Part shown: positions 53,101 to 63,281 of the stretch, piece by piece
How positions within the stretch are numbered: the first letter of the stretch is position 1
How the letters are laid out: every line of letters begins with the position of its first letter
Origin: Archegozetes longisetosus
Lineage: Eukaryota; Arthropoda; Arachnida; Sarcoptiformes; Trhypochthoniidae
Assembly (NCBI GenBank): GCA_018873245.2
Contig: JAEMBT020000003.1
Coordinates: forward strand, 8,203,843 to 8,267,842
Length of the DNA: 64,000 bases
Direction: 5' to 3'
The notes under the pieces: generated by a model
Seen by the model: only the letters and a program-made list of their open reading frames with translations
The model's database searches: none
What the model was told of the DNA's origin: nothing
Program-made: the position numbers and the translations under genes

Positions 53101-55575
53101 GCATAACTGACTGATCATTGCGAACAGAGATCCCAGTCATCAAACCAATGCAAAGGGGAAACAAGCAATGATAAAAGCCCAAATTCAGATTATTGATTAA
53201 TGTGAGACCAAGGCAGATGCCACTTTTTCCTAGTTTTGCGCTCTCTTTCCCCTTCTCTTCCCCTTTCCCCTGCCCTTCCCTGCCCTCCCCTCCACAGCTT
53301 TCCTATTTTGAAAAGAACAATACATTTATACGTCATAAGTTAATACACCAAATATACCAATACTTCATATGAAATATGGAAAACATTCTACTTGTTCCTA
53401 ACTCACTCTACGTCTCCAACTTTTAGTCCTAACAATTTTTTTGATGCATTGAAAGCCTCTCCCCCTTAACAACCACAAAACGATTGCCTAAAAGCGATTA
53501 AGCGAAAGCACAAAATATGTATAACATTTACATGTATGAGAAAATATGTTCAGTTTTTTTAATGGTGCAAAACATACTTGAAAGGCGATCGTCATGCAAT
53601 GTCTTTTCTGAATATTCTTTTTTTTATTTGACTCGATTGGCAAATGTAGAAGGTTTTAATGAGGATTTGCCTGTTCTAACCGATTTTCAACTTATATTCA
53701 ATTTTATATAATGCTTTTATGCTTCTCAATGAATAATTGAAAACTTAAACTTGAAACCAAACCATACAATAAAGGCTGAAATTCTATAATTTATGAATAA
53801 AATCAGGTGTTTTCTGAACAATTTGATCTGATAAAGATAGGCGTAATGGGAAAATATAAATATTTGATAGCATTTGGTTATATTGGATGAATAGCTCATT
53901 AGATTTAAGCGAACATACTGTTTGATGCATTCAATTGATAATGTGTGCCCTTTTTCAATTACCACAAAAAACCAAATAAACTTTGCACAAAGTGCAACCT
54001 AAAAGTTTGACTAATTCAATTGGACTGACTTATGAGCAGTTTGAGTGAATTAAAGAATGGAATAAAGTTGCGTAAAGACAAACTCATTAAAGAGAAGAGT
54101 GGCAGCAATAGTATGAGTTATTACTTTACTTAGAAATGTATCCGATATTTGAGTGAAGACGAGACCATCTCACTCTAATCTATGTACTGAAATTAATAAG
54201 ATTGCTTAACGAACTGCAAAAACTGTTCCGTTTTAGTTTAGCTGATAGCTAAATATCCTTTTGGTTGATTAGGAAGTTATGCTTCCTATGCAACTGTTTC
54301 TTTCTCTGTTAATCTTTCTCTTTACTTGTTCATAATTCCCACAACTGTTTAACTCAATCAACTCGATCGGAAAATATCGCTTGAGATTCGAGTATAGCTT
54401 TGAGTAACTATAAATTTATATGTACGCACTTTTACTAATTAATAATTTGATTTCCTATGAGTAATGCACTCATTGTTTTTGCTTTAATAATAAGCCCCAC
54501 GGTATAAGATAACTAAATTCTTGTTATAAAACATTACACGCTATAACTTAATTGAGTTGACGAGACATAAACCAATTTGATTTGACAATTTTTTCAAACT
54601 TTGTTTTTCTTAAATTTGATTTCCACTAATAACTCAACTTCTTTGCCATTAGTCAGTCGCATGACTCGATTTAAAGCTGTAAATTGTCTTATTTATTAAA
54701 AAACAGAATATAATTTGATTTTGAAGCAATAAAAAAGTATTGGCAGACAATGTAATTGAGTCTGTTTGACGATTGGCGATACCATGCATTTTGATAGTTT
54801 AATAAAGTTTATCCATATTTTGCATGCATACACATCATTAGAAGTGATGTCAAAATAATAAAACTTTTAGACATAATAGTAAGTAATAATAAGTATTGAC
54901 TTTGTCATCAGAACTAATTAGGAAAGTGAAGTGCTAGCAGTAGTAGCGGCGGTGGTGTTAGAAGTAGTAGTGCTAGTCTTAGGAGTAGTAGTGCTAGTCT
55001 TCAAGTAGTTGCACTCCTTCATTAATGTGTGTTTCACGTTTGCATGACAAATAAATTACTCTTTAAGTTTTGCATCTAATTTCGTGCGCTGGCAACAAGT
55101 TTCAACACTTTGGCATAATTCATAAATTTTTTCTAACATTTGTTTCTTTTCTGTCTAATTTGTGTTGAAAACACATTAAATAGCATGCAAACGGAAAGAG
55201 GAACAACAAAGTCAGGCCAAGTCGCCGACTGCACCGAAGAAGCCGCGCCTTGTTTTTACGGATCTGCAACGACGTACATTACAAGCAATTTTTAAAGAAA
55301 CCAAAAGACCCTCTAAAGAGATGCAAATCACAATTTCGCAACAATTGGGACTCGAGTTGAGTACAGTCGGCAACTTTTTTATGAACGCTCGACGAAGAAG
55401 TCAAGACAAGTGGTTAGATGATAATGTGGATGCGGGGTCGATGTCACCAGCATCTACTTCATCATCGTCTCAGAAGGCGATAAACATTAGCTCAGCTAAT
55501 AAGGCAACAGTGACAGCACAACCGACTTCGGTCTTGACTATTGGAGCTAATGCTGCGATCGTGACGTGTACGTAA
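22116..55575 (+). CDS. onecut: Onecut (HNF-6-type) CUT-homeodomain transcription factor
   Basis: Minimal coding structure: 22116-23736 joined to 55184-55575, phase 1 (G|CA), 670 aa. Domain order: acidic N-terminus; the vertebrate-like STD-box region LTPLQPLPPISTMSDKF; eight His; Ser/Pro-rich and Thr/Ala-rich regions; Gln tracts; one CUT domain (about 465-541, RYSIPQAIFAQRVLCRSQG); a short basic linker (CKRKEEQ); a homeodomain (about 560-620, FTDLQRRTLQAIFKETKRPS) with Phe48 and Met50 (NFFMNARRR). Phe48-Met50 is unique to the Onecut class. These factors bind ATTGATT-like sites and in arthropods act mainly in neurons and photoreceptors. The intron is 31,447 bp. Two in-frame candidate cassette exons inside it would lengthen the CUT-homeodomain linker by 96 residues. 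The start is the first in-frame ATG (a second lies 9 bp on). Confidence 0.96.
22737..22760 (+). repeat. Poly-histidine tract in Onecut
   Basis: Eight consecutive His codons (mixed CAC/CAT). Vertebrate HNF-6 carries a His tract in the comparable region after the conserved PLPPIST block. Confidence 0.9.
23322..23399 (+). repeat. Poly-glutamine tracts in Onecut
   Basis: Five Gln codons, then LNTIK, then a second tract of CAA/CAG codons interrupted by one His. The CAA-CAG mixture suggests selection for the peptide rather than pure microsatellite slippage. It lies about 40 residues before the CUT domain. Confidence 0.9.
26115..26302. mobile_element. Pogo/Tigger-like MITE (188 bp)
   Basis: Terminal inverted repeats CAGTAATATCTCGATATAG (left) and its near reverse complement CTACATCGAGGTATTACTG (right), flanked by TA on both sides (26113-26114 and 26303-26304). 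The interior repeats CGAGG/TATAG blocks (TATAACGAGGTTTCGCC, AACGAGGATTCACTATAAG), typical of Tigger/pogo non-autonomous elements. Too short to encode transposase. Confidence 0.75.
27255..27283. repeat. (GA)n microsatellite
   Basis: A 29-bp GA dinucleotide array in the Onecut intron. Confidence 0.95.
29021..29084. repeat. (CT)32 microsatellite
   Basis: A 64-bp uninterrupted CT array, the longest simple repeat of the window, in the Onecut intron. The Leu/Ser-repeat frame that crosses it is an artefact of the repeat. Confidence 0.95.
32174..32229. repeat. (CT)n microsatellite
   Basis: A CT array of about 56 bp with a single TT interruption near its left end, in the Onecut intron. Confidence 0.95.
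34808..34850. other. GC-rich island with overlapping hairpins
   Basis: Within AT-rich intron DNA, CCCGC (34815-34819) pairs with GCGGG (34831-34835), and GAAGCCT (34821-34827) pairs with AGGCTTC (34840-34846). The two stems overlap and are mutually exclusive. No known RNA family was recognised. Confidence 0.35.
42257..42284. repeat. (GA)14 microsatellite
   Basis: A 28-bp GA dinucleotide array in the Onecut intron. Confidence 0.95.
45961..45993. repeat. (GAGT)n/(GA)n compound microsatellite
   Basis: GAGT tetranucleotide units grading into GA dinucleotides, in the Onecut intron. Confidence 0.9.
50093..50129. repeat. (CT)n microsatellite
   Basis: A 37-bp CT array about 700 bp upstream of the first candidate Onecut cassette exon. 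Confidence 0.95.
50826..51057 (+). CDS. onecut: Candidate Onecut cassette exon A (linker)
   Basis: Preceded by a pyrimidine-rich acceptor (CTCTTGTTGTCCCGTTGCAG) and followed by a consensus donor (GTGAGT). Joined to the first Onecut exon (phase 1), it reads G|AA AAA GAG ATG and is open for all 77 codons. It encodes a polar, Gln/Tyr-rich stretch with pieces such as TELRDKLHLNEPHKQF and QQYFHYQYEPYRSNYY, then ends in phase 2. Length is 232 nt (3n+1), so including it alone would shift the homeodomain out of frame. It must pair with exon B or be an exon of a nested gene. Unsupported by transcript data. Confidence 0.6.
52053..52108 (+). CDS. onecut: Candidate Onecut cassette exon B (linker)
   Basis: A 56-nt exon between a CTAATTTTTAAG acceptor and a GTATGT donor. 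Entered in phase 2 from exon A it reads AT|C GGC GAA, encoding GEYSSSEWISAPQTSLDI. It leaves in phase 1 as G|, the phase required by the homeodomain exon (G|CA TGC AAA). Exons A and B total 288 nt, which is 96 codons. This phase match is the main evidence. Confidence 0.55.
53241..53293 (-). promoter_or_regulatory. C-rich tract; G-quadruplex motif on minus strand
   Basis: About 53 nt that are all pyrimidine except two G. The complementary strand has seven runs of three or four G separated by loops of 1-7 nt, exceeding the G3+N1-7 four-run rule. The tract ends TCCACAG, so in the Onecut transcript it could also act as an unusually strong polypyrimidine tract. No open exon follows it in the expected phase. 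Confidence 0.6.
54930..55005 (+). repeat. AGT-rich imperfect tandem repeat
   Basis: Two 21-bp copies of AGRAGTAGTAGTGCTAGTCTT (54960-54980 and 54981-55001), preceded by further AGT/GGT triplets. One frame would encode Ser-rich peptide but has a stop just upstream and no supporting splice pair. It lies about 180 bp before the homeodomain exon. Confidence 0.7.
55184..55575 (+). CDS. onecut: Onecut homeodomain exon
   Basis: Acceptor ACATTAAATAG. The exon begins CA|TGC AAA CGG (CKRKEEQ), encodes the Onecut homeodomain (residues KPRLVFTDLQ through NARRRSQDKW) and a Ser/Thr/Ala tail ending AAIVTCT, then TAA. Gly at position 46 (TVGNFF) matches the insect form as recalled, while vertebrates have Ser. 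Confidence 0.96.
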
Positions 55576-56800
55576 CTGTAGGTTTACTAACGGTAGTGAG
55601 ACAATACACATCCGAATCTAACTAATAATATGTTTAATCACAGTCCGCAATGTAACAAAAAAACAATAATCAACTGCAAAGTGTTACAGACAGCAAAACA
55701 ATAAGTGAACTGAAACTTATTCCTAAACCAATGTAATCATGAATTTGACAGTTAATAGAGCAGAATATTAACAATGTTTAAGTGACCACACAATCACTTA
55801 TCATTTATCGACTGAATATACTCAACTTAAACATGAAAAACTCACTCAACTTTCTGATTGTACTTAAACATTAGCAGTTTGTGAAGCATTAGTTTTGTGG
55901 ATGACTTTCAAGATATTCTTCATTAATTCTAGTCATCGTTAAAATGGAAAATATGCCAATAAATTCATTCGAATAATAATAATAATGACTAATAACAACT
56001 TCACTAATAATAAGCTTATGATGAAGTCAATGATGTATTGTATGAAAAGAAATTATTTTAATTGATACGAAAGTAAGGCTCAATTAGTATGTAAAGAAAT
56101 TATTTGGCGCTCAATTTTGTAGTGCTTTCCCAAATGTTGTACCCAATCTTATCTCAGAGTACAATGTTTAACAATTCATTATATTCTTCTTTATTATTCT
56201 TTATTATTCTTTATTCTTCTCTATTGTTCTCTTTCTCTATCTTTATTTAAATCAATTGCAAATCCACTCCAAACCGATTCATAAGCTTATTGATCATTAT
56301 TATTAATCTATTGAATCTCTGCAACCACACCATCGAGCTTTTCATGGTTATGATCCGCGCGAAACTTTTCTTCAATTAGTTTTATTTATCCATAAAATGC
56401 TAGTCTTACGTATGAAACTGTAATCATTTGCCATTTCAGACACATTCCAATTATTTGATTTTTATTTATGTTATAACTAATTTAAAGATAACATTCCTTT
56501 TACTATTTAATTGTATTAATATAACAGACAATTATTATTATTATTGCTATTATTATTACTATTATTATGAAATATTTTACAGTTTATTACTCAGTACTTA
56601 AGGTATTATTTATTATATACTTAATGTTCAAATAAGATGCGAGCAATTGATCCGCATTTCAGTCATTTATCATTTCGGGTGATCTTAAAACCAGAGAAAT
56701 TATTATATTTTTAGCTAATTTAAAATAATTGTGTTTTCTAGTCATTACTCTGTTAGAATTCCAACTTTTCATTGTAATAACTCCTATCGATTTGATTTAG
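55576..56800 (+). terminator. Onecut 3' UTR and polyadenylation region
   Basis: AT-rich sequence after the stop. The first AATAAA is at 55958-55963. Several ATT-triplet tracts (about 56529-56568) and a 10-bp repeat (TTATTATTCT, 56191-56215) follow. The true cleavage site cannot be fixed from sequence. Confidence 0.4.
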
Positions 56801-59800
56801 TTTAATTGAGTGATAATGTTTTGTGCAATTCTGTCAACGTAACAACACCGGAAGTGATGGCCACCAAACTTAAGCAATTAATTCAAGTTTGTTTGATTAA
56901 GTTAAAAGAAAAGTCATTAATTGAAAATAACCTGAATAGTAAAGCAATATTAACTAAACTTTTGAGTGACGTTGCGTATTGCGTCGTTTTATTTATCGGC
57001 TTAAGTCATACAAATTAGAGGAAAGTTGATTACAAGCAACTGGACAGGAAAGTTGATTACAAGCAACTGGACAGTTAGTGAACAAAACTTCATCATAAAA
57101 CCAATTGAAGGAAACAAGTTCAACTTGAACTCAACTAAACTGAACTTTGTGGAAAATACCAGCAAAAGTGAACAAAATTTGGCAAAAATCATATTTCTGG
57201 CAGACATCTGAGTTGTAAAATAATTGTGCTCTTAGAGAGTCGCACTCCAGTCACAATTAATTAAGCAATATCTTTGTACGTAGACCTCAAACATTACATA
57301 AATCCCTATTCACATGAAAGTAATATTATAAGAAATATTATAAACTTATTTAATTTAGTTTTCTTTCGATGTTATCAAATTGCAAACAAATACTGAACTT
57401 GAATTGAGTTTTAGTAAAGAGAAACATTTTCAATGTAAAACTTATTATTTTTATATCGTCGCCCACTGTCAGAACTGATTATCAATTAGGTGTTAGTTCA
57501 ACCAATTACTCCCTGTTTATTCTTTCAAACTTAGCCGTACAATCAAAACATAATGAAAACGCTCATAATACTTTAATTGATTTGACGCAGAATCCTAATT
57601 GACAGATCAGGTCTGGCTCAGGCTGACGACCACCAAAGTAGAGTTTCATCAAATCTTAGACCTCGGTTCTGATTCATGTCTTTTTCAATGTAACTTCTCT
57701 GATAATTATTTTAGAGAGAGATGGACAAAAATTTGTTGTTGATATATTTAATTATTGATTGATAATATATATAAATATATATAAATAGCTGAATACATAA
57801 ATCGCTCTATGGATCGAAAGTTCATCATTTCAAAGATCGAGTATATAGAAAAAGCTTTTTATCTATATATACATAAAAGACTCAGATCTAGTTTAGAAAA
57901 CAATTTTGATTAATTTCTTTCCAGTCAGCGTTACTGATTCGATAATATTCTTGCAAATATTTGGAGTAATCAGGCGTTCAATCATCTGAACATTATATTC
58001 AATGTAAATACTGTATTGTAACTCAATTGATAGAACCGTGTGTTTTAGAAACAGACAGAGTTTATTATTTCTATTAATTTTAAACTTTCTAATCACGCTT
58101 TTTATTTAGTACTTAACTATTGATTCAATATAACGTTTTTATTTAGTCAATACAAACATTCCTTAAACTAATGGATGCACTGATTAATGATAATTTGGAA
58201 GTTTCAAAAATATTGTACAATAATTGAGACCGAAATTTATAAAGCCATTTAGTTTATTTAGAATATTAAAGAAATATTTCCAGATCTTATCCAAACAGAT
58301 CTTTGTTTTTTCCAAATCTAATTCAAATAAGCAGACAAACAATCGTCACATACCTCTTCACTAATATTTTCTATTTCTGAAACAGTTAGGCAACAGTCTA
58401 TTTATAAAATCATAATCAAATTATGATCAAAATGTTAATACCTTCACCTTTATTAAGTTGAAAAGTTGAAGGACTAATCAAAAGTCAAGCTTTTAGGTCT
58501 TGAACTTCTTCATTTTTGATTGAAATTTTGATTGAAAACAATTCTGAGCCTTGATTCCTATTCAAATCATGAACTCAATAATTTAAATCAAAGTTGATTC
58601 AAATAAGAAAATATGACCAAAACGGTTCTAGCTTCTAATTCAATTCTTACGTTTCAATTTGTGGCACTTCAGAGATTAACTCATCAATTTTATACTTATA
58701 CTGTCAGGTAAGTCGTTTGCAGTCTTATCTTTAAAACTATGCCAGTTTTCATGTGATCAACAAATCGAAAATCAGCTCAACTTTAGTATTCAAAATGTGC
58801 ATTTAATACGTTTCGTAATTTCTATTAGTTTACAATTGTGTACTATTTGAGAGCAATGTTTTTAATTCAAAAATAACTAAATGGTTCATGTATTGAACCT
58901 TTGATGAAAGTTCTAGAATGAGCCTGAAGGCTCAGAATATCTAGCAACTTTTATAAATATCAATCAAATTTATGGAGTGTAAATGTAAAGAGTTTGAGAT
59001 GATCATCATTCAGTGATACTTTCGTAAAAGTTCATGAAATTTTAAGGATGGGTAATAATGATAGTGTGCCTTAACTCATCTACATTAATATAAAAGTGTT
59101 GTTGACGTGCAATTATTCTAGTTATATAGAATAAACGGCCATAACCTCCATCGTATCCAAAGTATGTCACATCCCAGGCACAAACGAATAGCTTATATTT
59201 CAATGAGTATATGTAATATTGAAAGCTCAATAAAATGCTCTTAATTTTTAGATTGTATAGTTTGAACGTGCATTCAATACTTGAATAAAAAGAATACAAT
59301 AAAACCTCTATAAAAGGAATGGAAGCTAAACTTTTGTTCAATAATAAACTCTTGAAAGAGTTGTGATCAGCTTCAGCTCTGATTTTAAGTTTATTTGTTA
59401 TAAAACAAATGAGAAAATACATTTGAGGCCTATTTAAATATAAAGTGTTTTGCATAGACTCTCTATCTCATAAGGCAAAATATTAGTCATAAATTCTTAA
59501 TAATCCTAATAAATATAAATTTTTCTGATTCTAAGCTACATTTTTCAGTTACTTCTCAAATATTTATTATCATTGATCAAAATACTCCGAAAGCTAAAAT
59601 ATTACTTTTGGTTGAAGTTATTTGAAAATATAAGTTTATCGTGAAAGTCAAAATGTTACGCAGAATACAAGGTTATTATAGCTTTGAAGTTATACTTCTC
59701 AAATGGATACGCTACCGCCATCTCTTATTAAGGAGTAAAACAATTAGCAGAACATAGACAACCAGAATCGATGTTCCAATACATAATAAAAATTAACTTA

Positions 59801-60600
59801 AATCAAATTGATTTGACTGATTGTGATAAATCTTTTGTAAGGATTTAAACCGATTCTAATTTCGCGGTATCTATACAGCAATGGACTTCAATTACAGAGT
59901 TGTAATTTCCATAAATTGAAAATTTCTAAAATGTCGCGTACTAAATTCTGAAGAAAAGTTTGGCAATCAAACTTTTTAATTATAATTCTATCTCAAAGTT
60001 TAGATTCTATTATAAAAAATAGAAGCAACTTTCAATATCGGAAACCTTTACGATTCATTCATAATAGACTTAAGCGCAATCTCCTAATTGCTTAAAAATT
60101 AACTAAAAAATGTTTTACAATAAGCTTTACCTGCAAACAAACCTAATTAATTAATACAAGAAAACCTAATTTCGTAGATCTAAACATCGTTTGGTAAACT
60201 TGAGAGTATGGTCATATCAAGCTCTCTCCCACAACCGGAATATAAATCTGTGCTTAACTAATGACGACTTCTACAGATGTCACCCAATGGTTCGGAATAA
60301 TGCGAATTCAGTACAAGGATTAGTCCATATATGAACAGTCGATTTACTTGCAAATCATGATTGACAGACATTTCATTGCTTCTAAAACCTTATTGTTTGC
60401 GAATCGCATGAACTGTTGGGAAATAATCCGTCGTTCATTTGGAATTTTGAGCAGTTTTACAATTTTCACAATTGGTCAAAGAAGAGATTATATTGATATA
60501 AGGTTGTCTGTTTCTAAACAGAACTCTGTTTTAATGATCGCATTTGATCCGTAAGGCAATTTGGGCGAATTATTTATTTATTAATTAAAATTTCTAATTT
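56801..60600. other. Gene-poor region with short open frames
   Basis: No gene was recognised. Open stretches include 56857-57018 plus (ATGGCCACC start, Leu/Lys-rich, 53 aa), a second plus frame through 57211, and a 137-codon minus frame at 59042-59455. That last frame is partly coding-like (WDVTYFGYDGGYGRLF) but lacks recognised motifs. Confidence 0.35.
57019..57072. repeat. 27-bp perfect tandem duplication
   Basis: Two identical adjacent copies beginning AGGAAAGTTGATTACAAGCA. Because 27 is divisible by three, the plus frame through it stays open (repeated GKLITSNWT peptide). Confidence 0.9.
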
Positions 60601-60604
60601 ATAT

Positions 60605-60910
60605 TCTAGTCTATTCTAGTGTCGAACGGTTATACTTCGGTTTACGGTTGACGTGGCTTGGACATTTAGGAGTCTTTTTGTTACCACAACAATGTTTTCC
60701 TATTCCTAACGCGCTACGCGTGCCATTTCCCTCATCAAATCTAATTTAAATAAAAATATTACCATACTGTTGTTACAGCTAAGTTAAATTAGGTTAGGTA
60801 AAAGAGTGGTGCACTAGCAATAGCAGAAATTAGTTGTGGTAACGACATAACTCCCTAATACTAAGACGCTACATGAACTATAAACCGAACTATAACTGAA
60901 ATGGGTTTCA
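60605..60910. repeat. Interspersed repeat, inverted pair 1
   Basis: A minus-oriented copy (about 60605-60740) and a plus-oriented copy (about 60776-60910) share GTTGTGGTAAC and flanking blocks (GTAAACCGAAGTATAACCG versus ATAAACCGAACTATAACTG). They are diverged but alignable over about 110 bp. The arrangement suggests a decayed inverted-repeat transposable element. Confidence 0.55.
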
Positions 60911-62379
60911 ATATCTCAGTTGTATTAAGGAACTTGCCTATAGTTTTTCAACTCTAGCTCTTCAATTAACCTAATTCTGCATGAGTCAGATTTGACAAGT
61001 GTTTATGTACTTTCTGTAAAATCACTTATTTTTAGCTTAAATGTAGTGAAGTTTAACACGTTTTAAAACCTCACCAGAGCCAAACTAGAAGTATAAGTTG
61101 GTTTCACAATTAAATATTAGAGCCTTTCATTACATCTTATTTGACAATACTTGATACAGTAGAAATAAAACACACGTCAAGTCTTGATTTGTTAAAATAA
61201 CGACCGTCATTGGAATGCACACTACATATGAAGAACTGAACCCTTTCGCGCTATAGTTAGAGCCTGATAAGTGGCTGAATCAACAGCTGCAAAAAATAAC
61301 GATTTTGTGAGATTTGAAATAATCTTGGGTATCATAAATACAAAAAATCTTGGAACTCCTTTGACTTTCCTGTTCACTTCAAAAGATCGCAGATCTTCAG
61401 ATCAATATGAATTGTATTTCTTATTTCACTACTTATCTCTTCAGTTCAAACAGCTTGAAAATCTCTGGTATTGTTGCATCTGATATAAATTTTCCCCGTA
61501 ACAACACAACTTAGTTCTAAAATGTACAGTATAAGTCAGAATTATCTACCCATTTGAGAGAATGACGTATCTATTATGAGCTCGTTGATTGGTCAGTCAA
61601 TTTAATTTCACATACAAGTCAAAATTTAATTAAACTTTGATTTTAAAAAGACAATCAAATTATTAATAATGATTATATTAATTAATAGGTCCCCATTTTT
61701 CATATATACACGATTTAGAGCGAATTTAATTAATTTTTAAAAATAATTGTTCTTACAAGACATTTCAAATTCGGGGGTTTCAAGTGAGAGGTTTGATTGT
61801 ATGGTTAGATGATTCTAACTTTTCTTGTATTGTAAAGTAAACTGAATCGTGTTAGTTAAAAATAAGTTACAGTACGAGATGCAACACCATTGGGAAATAT
61901 GCGAAATAAAACTTGATTTTTCCTACAATCAGTTAGTCTATCAAATAAAATGATTTAAAGTTTTCAAAAGCCTAAACTAAGCACGAACACTCTTATCCTA
62001 TATTCTTCACTATACAATCGCTTGAAATGATTGATTCAAAAGAGAACATCATTTTGTTAAACTGTTTTTGGATCATTGATCGGAATCTGTTTTTTTCTTT
62101 CCTTAAATTGGTGTATTTCTATTCAGTTTTAATGCTTTATGAAATGTCATCTGATTGTAACAATTAAAAACAGTTATCTTAGAATTAATTGTTGATTATC
62201 ACTTAGATTGTGACAATTCGCAAAAGAGGGGGTATAATTTATTATTAATAATTCAACTTTTAATTCCATAATTCTATACAACAAATTCAGTTTAGAGTCA
62301 CATTAATTGGTTATGGTTGGGATTATTGTTGATATAGTATTTTGGTAATAGAGAGTGATATCATGACCATATGAATGTT

Positions 62380-62590
62380 CTCGCATGTCTGACATTACTG
62401 CGCGCATCATTCTAATTACCTAACCTAAATTAACTAAATATACTACCAATACTATTATTTAAGGTTAAATCAAGCTAGACTACGCAAAGAAGGTTAGCAC
62501 CCTCTAGACATAGAGCAAAATTGTTGTGGTAACAATGTGACTCCCTTACACCCAAGCCCTACACTGACCAAGCCCCATTATTTCAAGTTT
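62380..62590. repeat. Interspersed repeat, inverted pair 2
   Basis: The plus copy includes TTGTTGTGGTAACAATGTGACTCCC (in part, about 62519-62545), matching pair 1. A minus-oriented partial copy at about 62380-62440 shares CCTAACCTAAATTAAC, the reverse complement of the pair-1 block near 60783. Same family as pair 1, about 1.7 kb away. Confidence 0.45.
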
Positions 62591-63230
62591 AGAATAATCT
62601 CTTAATAAAGTGTTGACATATTTAAAAATAAAAAATCTCCATCAATTTACTATATATTATATTTATTGACTGAAACGAATTTTTATGATGTTTAGAATGT
62701 AAAATGATCCAAAGTCTTCATATAAATTGTTCTTTAAATAACATAAAGTTTTTAAAATTCTTATGCTGTTTAGTATTGCACTGCACTCATACTACTGCAT
62801 AAATACTGTATTTCTTGAATCCGAGTTCATAAACATAGAGTTAACGCTAATGAAAATATAAGTAATCTTAAAGGAGGGGAAAAATGAAACACAACAAACA
62901 GTTTGTCAAATATACTGTTTGACAGCTTCCGTTGATCTTCAAATGGATTTTATAGGATTTAGAGAAAAGTTTAGTATTTTGCAAACCAATTTACAATATA
63001 ACGACCCCACACGTCGACTCAGTTAACATAAATGCTACACAAATGCCACACAACAGAACAGAGTCAGAACGCAGCCATCAACGGTTTATGATCCATTACC
63101 ATCTTTGTACATCTTCTGTACATTTTATTGACACACAAATGCTCATATGGACAAACATAACCCAAAACGGTTACAACAATGTGTACAACACAAGTGCGCA
63201 CAATAAAATTCAAAAGAACTTGTATTGTAT

Positions 63231-63231
<1 letters not shown>

Positions 63232-63277
<46 letters not shown>
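63232..63277. repeat. (CT)23 microsatellite
   Basis: A 46-bp CT array downstream of Onecut. The Leu/Ser and Arg/Glu repeat frames crossing it on the two strands are artefacts. Confidence 0.95.

Positions 63278-63281
<4 letters not shown>

Larger units (their letters stand above)
52109..55183 (+). other. Onecut intron, 3' part
   Basis: Three kb of AT-rich intron upstream of the homeodomain exon. It contains a C-rich tract (53241-53293) and an AGT-rich imperfect repeat (54930-55005). Nothing else was recognised. Confidence 0.5.

Noticed and set aside
53298..53340. Exon beginning after the CAG that ends the C-rich tract
   Set aside because: In the phase coming from cassette B it hits TGA within five codons and no consensus donor follows.
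59042..59455. 137-codon minus frame downstream of Onecut
   Set aside because: Partly coding-like but no recognised family, no clear splice sites, and length is within chance for this many kilobases; left as a note only.
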